6,101 bases of DNA from an uncultured Clostridia bacterium (GTDB taxonomy: Bacteria; Bacillota; Clostridia; TANB77; CAG-508): the NCBI GenBank assembly GCA_944392065.1, contig CALXVO010000076.1:1-6101 (forward strand), read 5' to 3'. Positions 1 to 5,974 of the stretch are shown here, piece after piece. Numbering within the stretch: position 1 is the first letter of the stretch; the number at the start of each line of letters is the position of its first letter. Made by a program: the position numbers and the translations under genes. The notes under the pieces are model-generated. The model was not told the DNA's origin. It worked only from the letters and a program-made list of their open reading frames with translations, and did no database searches.

Positions 1-149
1 ATATCTATTCATTTTATATTTTTCCTTTCTGTTTATATTATTAATCAATACATATTTTACCATACTTTATGTAAAATGTCCAAAAAAATATATAATCTAA
101 TTCATTTATTGTTATTTCTCATGGCTAACACAAAAGCAAACAAGAGATA

Positions 150-177
150 AGAAAGAGATGCATGTGCACCTCTTTCT
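150..177 (-). terminator. Hairpin terminator after the WG-repeat gene
   Basis: A 13-bp stem (150-162 paired with 165-177, one G-U wobble on the minus strand) closes a 2-nt loop and begins one base after the stop codon of the WG-repeat gene. On the minus strand it is followed by a moderately T-rich stretch (TTATCTCTTGTTTGC) rather than a clean T-run. The position and strong stem fit a rho-independent terminator ending the CNNM/WG-repeat transcript. The imperfect T-tract leaves some doubt about its efficiency. Positions 1-149 beyond it are plain AT-rich sequence with no supportable gene. Confidence 0.65.
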
Positions 178-178
178 G

Positions 179-1930
179 CTATTCTTCACTATTCGCATTA
201 GTAGTATAATAATCATTTCCATACCATTCTTCTGATTTATAATATTTTCCTATGAAGATTGGGCTAATACTTTCTAATTCATATACTGGCTCTTGTACGA
301 TTTCTCCATTTTCATTTATTACTCCCCATTTACCATTTAACTTTATGCCTGCAAATCCATATTCATTAAATTCTGTTACCATGTCATATTCATTTTGTAC
401 TACTAAATTTCCATCTTTACCTACAAATCCCCACTTATCATTTATTTTTTTTGCATAAAGATTATTATTAGGAAATACTTCTTGAGCAGTTAATTCATTC
501 CCAGAATAATCAAAAAATCTATTTTCTGTTTCTGAATATAATCTAACATAATTATTTTTTACTTCTATTGCAGCTTTATCCATTGTTGCTACTATTTCCA
601 TATTACTATTTATAAGGCTAATTGTATTTGTAGATGAAATATTGGCTTGTAAAAGGTTGGTATTATCTAGTTTAAATATACTACTGTATTTTAAATCTAC
701 TAAAGATTTTCCTGTTAAATCTATAATTCCATTGTTGTTATAATTAGCTACAATAAAATAGTTATTATCTATTTCTTCTATATAAGTGTAATTTTTATCT
801 ATTACAACATTTCCACTATTATCTATTATCTTATATATTTCATCTTCTCCATATACTATATTATACTCTCCACTTTTAGTAGGCATTTTTGAAATATAAC
901 CATCTGTTACTTCATTGCCATCTAAGTCTAACACTTTATTTATTCCATCCTCAATCACATTAACATATATACCACCGAATGTAATATTGTCATACTTAGT
1001 ATCTATTTTTATATTTCCTTTTCTATCTGAAATCCCTTGTTTACCATTTCTCTGAACAACAAATACATCATTATATGAGTTATATGTTATACTTTCATAT
1101 TCATGATTTAATATTACTTTTTTGTTTTTTAGTAATCCTGCTTGTCCGTCTTTATATGCAATTATATAAAAATCTTTATCATCTTCTATCTCTGTTACTC
1201 TTGTTAATTCTGTATATTCCGCATCTAAAATTATGTCTCCTTTATAGTCTATATATCCATATCTATATCCATTGTCCCCTTTTTTACATACAATAAATCC
1301 TGTTCTTTGATATTTTGTGTTTATATCATAATAATTATCTACAGTTATGCTATCATATTCTACATCTATTACTTGAACTCCATTTATATTTATAATTCCA
1401 ATTCTTCCTTCTTGTTGCACAAATAACATTCCTTCTTTATATGTCACAGCAGATATACTGTCATATATAGGATCTGTTATTTCTTTTCCGTCAATACTCA
1501 TTAAACCATATTTTCCATCTTTCTTATATTTTAATACTGTTTTTTCAAATGGAATGCCATCTGCCGTTGTTTCAGTCGAAATAGATTGTATATTTTCATA
1601 TCCTGTGATTATTTGCTCTTTTTTATCGTTTAGGACTTTAGTCTGATATTGTTTTGTTTCTGTATTATAGTCATACATACATATGAATACTGCTTTTGAT
1701 GGATTTGGTATTTGTATGACATCATAATTTGGATCTATAACTATATTTCCTTCTCCATCTATTACTCCATATCTATTATCTATATTTATAGTATTGTATT
1801 TTATGTCAGTTACTTGTTCTATATCATAAACATATTTTGCTCTTTTTCTGAAATATATTAATAGCCCAATAATTATGGCTACAATCACTACTAATACTAC
1901 AATTAATATTATCAATTTCTTTTTTTTCAT
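179..1930 (-). CDS. Membrane-anchored WG-repeat protein
   Basis: This is a 583-residue protein. A basic N-terminus (MKKKK) is followed by one hydrophobic segment (about residues 6-27) with no clear signal-peptidase site, so it is probably a membrane anchor; basic residues (RKRAK) also follow it, leaving topology uncertain. The rest is about 13 degenerate WG-type repeats (PF14903-like) with a core of aromatic-G-[VIL]-I-D-x-x-G-x-x-V-I-D-x-x-Y-D-x-I. They start near residues 54, 141, 177, 224, 264, 298, 331, 366, 400, 436, 471, 500 and 535. True Trp-Gly pairs occur only in the last two (500 and 535); most others have Tyr-Gly or a substituted pair. WG repeats form beta-rich structures of mostly unknown role, so I assign no biochemical function. 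ATG at 1930 is chosen with AGGAG at 1940-1944 (9-nt spacer). An in-phase TTG one codon upstream (1933) is possible but adds only one residue. The gene lies 18 nt after the CNNM-type gene and is probably cotranscribed with it. Confidence 0.88.
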   Translation of the reverse strand: MKKKKLIILIVVLVVIVAIIIGLLIYFRKRAKYVYDIEQVTDIKYNTINIDNRYGVIDGEGNIVIDPNYDVIQIPNPSKAVFICMYDYNTETKQYQTKVLNDKKEQIITGYENIQSISTETTADGIPFEKTVLKYKKDGKYGLMSIDGKEITDPIYDSISAVTYKEGMLFVQQEGRIGIININGVQVIDVEYDSITVDNYYDINTKYQRTGFIVCKKGDNGYRYGYIDYKGDIILDAEYTELTRVTEIEDDKDFYIIAYKDGQAGLLKNKKVILNHEYESITYNSYNDVFVVQRNGKQGISDRKGNIKIDTKYDNITFGGIYVNVIEDGINKVLDLDGNEVTDGYISKMPTKSGEYNIVYGEDEIYKIIDNSGNVVIDKNYTYIEEIDNNYFIVANYNNNGIIDLTGKSLVDLKYSSIFKLDNTNLLQANISSTNTISLINSNMEIVATMDKAAIEVKNNYVRLYSETENRFFDYSGNELTAQEVFPNNNLYAKKINDKWGFVGKDGNLVVQNEYDMVTEFNEYGFAGIKLNGKWGVINENGEIVQEPVYELESISPIFIGKYYKSEEWYGNDYYTTNANSEE

Positions 1931-1948
1931 CAAACTTCTCTCCTATCT

Positions 1949-3271
1949 CTATTCTTCTTCCTTTTGTGTCTCTTCTTTTTCCTCCATATTTTTGCACACT
2001 TTAACATATTTTATTCTTTTGTCTTCAATCTCTTCTACTTTATAGGTTAATTTTTTATCTTCAATTATAGGGTGCTCATCTTCATCAGGTATTCTTCCTA
2101 ATTTATCTATCAAATATCCTGATAAAGTTTCGTAATCACCTTCTGGTATTTCCACATTAAAGATTTTCCTTAATTCATATGATGTAATAGTTCCACTTAA
2201 GATATATGTATTGTCATCTATCTTTTTTACATCAATTTCCTCGTCATCATACTCATCAAATATGTTACCAACAAGTTCTTCTATTATATCTTCCATTGTA
2301 ATTAATCCTGCTGTTCCACCATATTCATCAATAACTATTGCCATTTGTACTTTATTTTGTTGCATTTCTTTAAATAGTTCATCAATATCCTTAGATTCCG
2401 GAACAAAATACGGCTCTCTCATTATTTGTTTAATATTTACTTTTTTATTATCTTTTAGGGGTTTTAGAATATCCTTTACAAATAATATTCCTTTTATATC
2501 ATCTATATCTTCATCATAGACTGGAATTCTGCTATATTTAAATTCATCAATTTCATCTAATAAATCTTTTATGTCATCATTTATATCGATTGCGAACATT
2601 TCTGTCCTTGGAGTCATTACTTCGGAAACTATTATATCATTAAATTCAAAAACGTTATTTAATAACATTTTTTCTCCTCTTTCTATAGTTCCTTTTTCTT
2701 CTCCCTCATCAATCATCATTTTAATTTCTTCTTCTGTAACAACTTCCTCTTCTGCTTCTCCTACTCCAAATATCTTTGAAACCATATTTGTAGATGCTGT
2801 AAGCAGTTTTACAAAAGGTGCTGTTAATAACGATATTCCTCTAATAACGCCTATTGTTGCATATGATATTTTTTCGTAATATTTCATCGCCAATCTTTTT
2901 GGTACTAACTCTCCAAAAACAAGTGTAAAGAATGATAGAATAATTGTAATTATAACAATTGAAACTCCTCTCCAAACTTCTAAGCTTATAAACGGCATCC
3001 ATGTGTTTAGCACTGGTGCTAATTTATCTGCAAATGCATCTGATGCAAACGCACTTGATAAGAATCCCGCAAGTGTAATACCTATTTGTATTGTAGCCAG
3101 AAATTTACTTGGCGACTTTAACATTTTTAAAATTTGTTTTGCCTTTTTATTTCCTTCTTTTGCATCTCTTTCTATTTTTGAATCATTTAAAGATATGAAT
3201 GCTATTTCTGTAGCTGCAAAGTATGCATTTAGTAAGATTAAAATTACTAAAACTAGAATCTGTACTATCAT
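1949..3271 (-). CDS. CNNM/HlyC-CorC family protein (DUF21, paired CBS, CorC_HlyC domains)
   Basis: This 440-residue integral membrane protein has the full architecture and usual length of the hemolysin C/CorC/CNNM family. The DUF21 transmembrane region covers about residues 1-165, with hydrophobic stretches near 1-20, 60-75, 101-120 and 135-155 and the family motif GELVPKRLA at 120-128. Two cytoplasmic CBS domains follow at about 210-340: VSEVMTPRTEM (215-225), SRIPVYDEDIDDIKG (247-261) and DEYGGTAGLITMEDIIEEL (315-333). A CorC_HlyC transporter-associated domain spans about 350-425 (LSGYLIDKLGRIP at 383-395), and the tail is acidic. Relatives are linked to Mg2+ or Co2+ efflux and sensing, with CBS domains binding nucleotide; the older 'hemolysin' name is historical, and substrate cannot be read here. 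ATG at 3271 has GAGG about 10 nt upstream. The gene heads a two-gene unit with the WG-repeat gene and has a long structured leader. Confidence 0.95.
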   Translation of the reverse strand: MIVQILVLVILILLNAYFAATEIAFISLNDSKIERDAKEGNKKAKQILKMLKSPSKFLATIQIGITLAGFLSSAFASDAFADKLAPVLNTWMPFISLEVWRGVSIVIITIILSFFTLVFGELVPKRLAMKYYEKISYATIGVIRGISLLTAPFVKLLTASTNMVSKIFGVGEAEEEVVTEEEIKMMIDEGEEKGTIERGEKMLLNNVFEFNDIIVSEVMTPRTEMFAIDINDDIKDLLDEIDEFKYSRIPVYDEDIDDIKGILFVKDILKPLKDNKKVNIKQIMREPYFVPESKDIDELFKEMQQNKVQMAIVIDEYGGTAGLITMEDIIEELVGNIFDEYDDEEIDVKKIDDNTYILSGTITSYELRKIFNVEIPEGDYETLSGYLIDKLGRIPDEDEHPIIEDKKLTYKVEEIEDKRIKYVKVCKNMEEKEETQKEEE

Positions 3272-3310
3272 TTAAAATTTTCCTCACTTCTTTTTTACTG
3301 AATGTTAATG

Positions 3311-3410
3311 TTCACAGCTTAATATATTTTTGTCTGAATACTTGGAGAATACAAAATATATTTGTTACCAAGATGGAATGCTTTTATACAATATTTTTTG
3401 TGGCTGTGAA
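3311..3410 (-). promoter_or_regulatory. Structured 5' leader of the CNNM-type gene
   Basis: On the minus strand the leader has nested complementary segments. TTCACAGC (3403-3410) pairs perfectly with GCTGTGAA (3311-3318) and encloses about 84 nt. Inside lies a smaller hairpin with CTTGG/CCAAG closing over an ACAAA/TTTGT stem, roughly 3340-3375. The arrangement ends about 40 nt before the start codon. It does not match a riboswitch consensus I recognise, including the Mg2+ M-box as I know it. An 8-bp match over 100 nt can arise by chance in AT-rich DNA, but this outer stem is GC-balanced. Confidence 0.35.
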
Positions 3411-3427
3411 TAATAACAATTGAATAT

Positions 3428-3456
3428 AGTATACACTATTTTTTTAGTTTTTTACA
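3428..3456 (-). promoter_or_regulatory. Weak candidate promoter for the CNNM-type gene
   Basis: TATACT (3428-3433 on the minus strand, 5/6 match to the -10 consensus) lies 17 nt downstream of TGTAAA (3451-3456), which matches the -35 consensus only weakly. The predicted start, near 3421, would place the whole inverted-repeat leader in the transcript. In sequence this AT-rich such matches are common, so this is only the best of several poor candidates. Confidence 0.25.
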
Positions 3457-3502
3457 TATATAATGATAATTTATTTATAGTTTGATGTCAAGAATTCCCA
3501 GT

Positions 3503-3535
3503 AAAAAAAAACACCTTGAATTTAGAATTCGAGGT
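3503..3535 (-). terminator. Rho-independent terminator of the sortase/surface-protein unit
   Basis: On the minus strand ACCTCGAATT and AATTCAAGGT form a 10-bp stem (one C-A mismatch) around a 3-nt loop, CTA, followed directly by G and nine T's (plus-strand A-run at 3503-3511). This is a classic intrinsic terminator for transcripts coming from the surface-protein gene. It lies about 240 nt past that gene's stop codon, with the MITE-like element in between, which suggests it once sat about 50 nt after the stop. There is no T-run on the other side, so it acts in one direction. Confidence 0.8.
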
Positions 3536-3566
3536 TATTATTCGGTGTAGAATTTAATTTTACATC

Positions 3567-3568
3567 TA
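3567..3568. repeat. Putative TA target-site duplication, left copy
   Basis: TA adjoins the left terminal repeat, and the matching TA lies at 3756-3757 beyond the right repeat. Because TA is self-complementary, these bases could instead be the outermost bases of the inverted repeats. Only an empty-site comparison would settle it. Confidence 0.5.
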
Positions 3569-3755
3569 TGTCTTAGTAGTATGTATATTTAGAAAATTTT
3601 TGAAGTACCGCTTAAGCGACCAAACGAGCTTTGTAAAAGCGAGTGCGATTTGGAGCAAACAAGCGACCTTAAAAAATTTTATTTTTTAAGGTCGCTTGTT
3701 TGTTTGCGACAGCAAGGTACAAAAAAATTTGAAAAATATACATACTACTAAGACA
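3569..3755. mobile_element. MITE-like element, 187 bp, with TA flanks
   Basis: This short non-coding element has terminal inverted repeats of about 40 bp. The outer 22 bp are identical in both arms, starting TGTCTTAGTAGTATGTATAT, and the repeat continues less perfectly to GTACC at 3604-3608 and its complement near 3716-3720. Each end is flanked by TA (3567-3568 and 3756-3757), consistent with a TA target duplication as made by IS630/Tc1-mariner-type transposases. Inside are a 21-bp perfect hairpin (3657-3701), a small hairpin (3628-3640) and repeated AAGCGACC motifs. No open frame of useful size is present, so movement would need a transposase supplied elsewhere. Assignment to the IS630 type is inference from the TA flanks only. 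Confidence 0.72.
3657..3701. repeat. Perfect 21-bp internal hairpin of the MITE-like element
   Basis: Positions 3657-3677 are the exact reverse complement of 3681-3701, with a TTT loop. The arms begin AAACAAGCGACCTT, and the AAGCGACC core recurs at 3614-3621. The stem would form in RNA from either strand. No T-run follows on the minus strand, so I treat it as a structural part of the mobile element, not as a terminator. Confidence 0.8.
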
Positions 3756-3777
3756 TATACTACAAATTATATTTTTA

Positions 3778-5053
3778 TTAAAATCCTGTTCTAGGTAAAT
3801 TTATTTCTATTTGCCCAGTCACAGTAGTATCTTCATCTTCTACTTGTTTTTCTTCGTCTTCTGGTTTTTTATAATCATTTACATTTACTACATATTTTTG
3901 TCTTAATTCCACATCAATTTCAATTAATTCATCATATAATGTGTAACCATCTGGAGATTTTATTTCTTGAATATAATATTTGCCCGGCATAATATTTTCT
4001 ACTGTTGCTATTCCATTTTCATTTGTTGTAACATCTGAATAAACAATATTTTTATTTTCATCTAAAATATTGAATTTTGCACCCTGTAATAATTCTTCTG
4101 TTTCTGCATCTTTCTTTATTATTTCAATTTTAGTGGTATTTGCCAAATATTTTACCGTTATTTTACCACTTTCGAACTCATAGTCCCCTGCTGCTAATGC
4201 ATAACTTTGTTTTGAACTATCACTAGATTTTCCATACAAAATTGGCTTTGTTTTTGCATTTGCTGTAACTTCAATTTCGAAACTTCCTTCTTTGTCCATT
4301 TCTGATATAGGTATCAATACTTTAAATTTTTCTCCTGTTTGAAATTTTACTTTCTCATTATTTTTTTCATCTGTTACTTTTACATTTTCTATTTCTACAT
4401 TATTTAACTTTACTTCATACTCTGTACTATCTACATTGTTTTCCACATAAAATGTTTTGCTTGCATAATTTCCATCTATAAGATCCATTTCCCATTTTTC
4501 ATCATCTGTTTTTACCTCAACAATCGTAATTGGTTTTGTAGAGTTAGAATTTCTAGCAGTATTTGATATATTAATTGCAGCTGCTAAAACTCTTTTCCCT
4601 TGAGCGTCCATTCCCTCAAAGTCATTCCAATCATAATTATACATCATGTCATATACAGCCATTTTTGTTGCTGCAAATGCTTCTATGTCGCTATTGCATC
4701 CTAATTCTTTAGCTGTTTTATATGGATAACCATTTGTCACAGCTCTCCATATTTTGTTATTTGTAACTGCTCCATCAACTGTTACTGTATATCCCTCTTC
4801 TTCTGTTACTCCTGGTAAATTTCTGTTTAAGCAATATGCTGGATATTCTACTCCATCTTTTTTATATACAACAAATTCAACTCCCACTATAATGTACCCT
4901 TGATATCTTAAGCACACAAGTTCTCCTTTCGAATATAAATCTGCCTCATCTATTATATAAGTAGCTGCATTTGCTTCATTTTGAAATATTCCTATTGTTG
5001 TAAATATTGTTATAATAATAATTATTATTGATATTATTTTTTTTAGTTTTCAA
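3778..5053 (-). CDS. TQXA/SpaA-like LPRTG surface protein, frameshifted in its signal peptide
   Basis: This is a secreted, pilin-like surface protein. Numbering is from an internal GTG at 4917. Residues about 1-100 match the TQXA/thioester domain: Cys29 in PAYCLN, and FAATKMAVYD (81-90) where the family has TQxA, so the bond-forming Gln is Lys85. Residues 100-260 are beta-rich. A SpaA/Cna-B-like domain spans 261-349, with Lys268, Glu318 and Asn347 at the expected isopeptide positions. The protein ends in NLPRTGF and two TAA codons (3775-3780), with no membrane segment or basic tail. The frame stays open upstream of GTG to 5049 and reads as a signal peptide: KLKK, a run of Ile/Thr, then ANA-A. 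It has no ATG, GTG or TTG. The TTG at 5053, with strong SD AGAAAGGA, is one base out of phase across an A8 run; seven A's would join them. GTG 4917 also has an excellent SD (AAAGGAG) but would give a protein without a signal peptide. The sortase gene lies 141 nt upstream. Confidence 0.8.
5037..5044 (-). repeat. A8 homopolymer at the frameshift point
   Basis: There are eight consecutive A's on the minus strand, eight bases after the TTG start at 5053-5051. With eight, the TTG frame reads LKTKKNNINN, while the signal peptide and all downstream domains lie in another frame. With seven (or ten) the product would begin as an ordinary signal peptide: KTKKIISI and then an Ile-rich core. This is a plausible slippage site, either in replication (phase variation) or transcription, and equally a plausible sequencing or assembly error. 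Confidence 0.8.
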
Positions 5054-5180
5054 ATCTATCATCCTTTCTTTTTTACTAGTTTGAAAAGAATTAAATTTTG
5101 GTAAGGAAAATTTTATTTAGAATGGAGATGCATACTCTGTGTATGTAACTGCGCTTTAAATGAAATTTGACATAGACAAA

Positions 5181-5208
5181 ATTATAATTCTTTTTCAACT
5201 AATTTCGA
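5181..5208 (-). promoter_or_regulatory. Possible secondary promoter for the surface-protein gene
   Basis: A perfect TATAAT (5181-5186 on the minus strand) lies 16 nt after TCGAAA (5203-5208, 4/6 match to the -35), overlapping the end of the sortase gene. It would give the surface-protein gene its own start about 120 nt upstream of its coding region. The 141-nt gap between the two genes leaves room for separate expression. The AT-rich context makes chance matches likely, and readthrough from the sortase promoter remains possible. Confidence 0.35.
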
Positions 5209-5881
5209 CTGCTTGAATACATCTTCTGTACTCATACATATTCTCCACACAAGTTATTAATGTAATTCTATTATCTTCTGTATTTTTTATATAACTCCAG
5301 TCAGTTTGTTTTATAATTTTATTTACAACTACACTGTATTCTCTTCTTCCATGTTCTGTATAGTAAATTATTCTATCTCCGATCTCTAGATTTTTTATCT
5401 CTTGAAAGAAATTACAATTATAGCCTCTATTATGCCCTGCTAGAGCCACGTTTCCGTTCCATATGTTACTTTCATTAAAATGTCCAACTGCCACTGCTAA
5501 AACATTTTGAGTAGTTCCTGATTTTATTGGTGCATTTAATCCTATCTTTGGTATTTCTATTCTCCATTTGGTTTCTACATCTATTTTGCTTTTTTCACTT
5601 GTATCTTCTAACTCCACATCTTCTATTTTGGTAGTTTCATCATATATGTCTGCAATTTGCATTAATTCTAAAAATGTATCTTCCAATTTCATTGCATTTT
5701 CGTTATGATTTTTTCTTTTTGAACTACTGTATTTTTGATAATTTAAATAGTTTTTTTCATTATAATTCGCTTCTGTTGCTTCTAAAAAACATATATCTAG
5801 CATTATGAAAAGAATTATACACATAACTAATGTAATACATAATGCAATAATGTTAACATTTTTTTTTGTATAATTTAACAC
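5195..5881 (-). CDS. Sortase (LPXTG-type transpeptidase)
   Basis: This 228-residue cysteine transpeptidase joins LPXTG-type surface proteins to the cell wall or to each other. A short cytoplasmic N-terminus and one membrane segment (about residues 9-33) are followed by a charged linker (35-100). The sortase beta-barrel spans about 105-228, starting WRIEIPKIGLNAPI. The catalytic set is visible: His150 in ALAGHNRGY, Cys211 in ITLITC, and Arg219 in YEYRRCIQA. Length and the N-terminal anchor resemble class B/D/E-type enzymes, but I cannot assign a class with confidence. GTG at 5881 is chosen because GGAGGTG lies 7 nt upstream; the overlapping ATG at 5883 is in another frame and stops after two codons. 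The gene follows a good promoter and precedes the LPRTG surface protein, its obvious candidate substrate. Confidence 0.93.
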   Translation of the reverse strand: MLNYTKKNVNIIALCITLVMCIILFIMLDICFLEATEANYNEKNYLNYQKYSSSKRKNHNENAMKLEDTFLELMQIADIYDETTKIEDVELEDTSEKSKIDVETKWRIEIPKIGLNAPIKSGTTQNVLAVAVGHFNESNIWNGNVALAGHNRGYNCNFFQEIKNLEIGDRIIYYTEHGRREYSVVVNKIIKQTDWSYIKNTEDNRITLITCVENMYEYRRCIQAVEIS

Positions 5882-5922
5882 ATAAAAACACCTCCATCAT
5901 AGTGAAAAACTTGTTTTTTCAC
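5875..5922 (-). CDS. Possible 15-codon leader peptide overlapping the sortase start
   Basis: A GTG at 5922, preceded by TTGAGG with about 7 nt spacing, opens a 15-codon frame (VKKQVFHYDGGVFMC) that ends at TAA 5877-5875. It overlaps the sortase GTG (5881) in a different frame. Its codons run through the sortase ribosome binding site and the hairpin at 5900-5924, so its translation would open that hairpin and could couple to sortase initiation. The peptide matches nothing I recognise, and a frame this short can occur by chance. Confidence 0.3.
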   Translation of the reverse strand: MKKQVFHYDGGVFMC

Positions 5923-5924
5923 TA
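5900..5924 (-). promoter_or_regulatory. Leader hairpin immediately upstream of the sortase SD
   Basis: A perfect 10-bp stem (TAGTGAAAAA and TTTTTCACTA) with a 5-nt loop ends about 5 nt before the GGAGGTG ribosome binding site of the sortase. It could stabilise the mRNA, bind a regulator or affect ribosome access. It lies inside the predicted transcript, about 15 nt after the likely start point. Confidence 0.5.
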
Positions 5925-5945
5925 CTTAACCTCAATTACGGCACA

Positions 5946-5974
5946 ACTATAGCTCTGCTACTATAAAATTTCAA
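5946..5974 (-). promoter_or_regulatory. Sigma-A-type promoter of the sortase unit
   Basis: TTGAAA (5969-5974 on the minus strand, 5/6) and TATAGT (5946-5951, 5/6) are separated by exactly 17 nt, giving a start near 5939 and a leader of about 58 nt. An inverted repeat TATAG-N8-CTATA (5948-5965) overlaps the -10 and the spacer and could be an operator. The remaining upstream sequence (5975-6101) is AT-rich, and I see nothing else in it. Confidence 0.65.

Noticed and set aside
252..1296. Short open frames on the plus strand opposite the WG-repeat gene
   Set aside because: They lie antisense to a repeat-containing gene with clear family motifs. Their Tyr/Leu/Ser-rich translations look like reverse readings of AT-rich repeats.
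2211..3275. Open frames on the plus strand opposite the CNNM-type gene
   Set aside because: They are low-complexity Ser/Ile-rich antisense readings of a well-recognised gene, with no ribosome binding site or domain of their own.
3223..3423. Small plus-strand open frame spanning the CNNM start and leader
   Set aside because: It has no recognisable start signal or domain and overlaps the real gene and its leader on the other strand.
3657..3701. MITE hairpin as a bidirectional terminator
   Set aside because: Neither side has a T-run in the required position, and a proper terminator lies nearby at 3503-3535.
3569..3755. CRISPR array or tRNA/rRNA gene in the repeat-rich intergenic region
   Set aside because: There are only two inverted arms, no regularly spaced direct repeats, and no cloverleaf or rRNA-like sequence anywhere in the window.
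5060..5062. ATG at 5062 as the surface-protein start
   Set aside because: It is in phase with the TTG at 5053 and so faces the same frameshift. The SD would lie directly against it with no spacer, so TTG is the better start.
5093..5145. Small hairpins in the gap between sortase and surface-protein genes (AAATTTT...AAAATTT and CATAC...GTATG)
   Set aside because: The stems are only 5-7 bp and mostly A/T, which is expected by chance at this base composition.
5881..5883. ATG at 5883 as the sortase start
   Set aside because: It is out of frame with the sortase and reads ATG TGT TAA. The overlapping GTG at 5881 opens the sortase frame and has good SD spacing.
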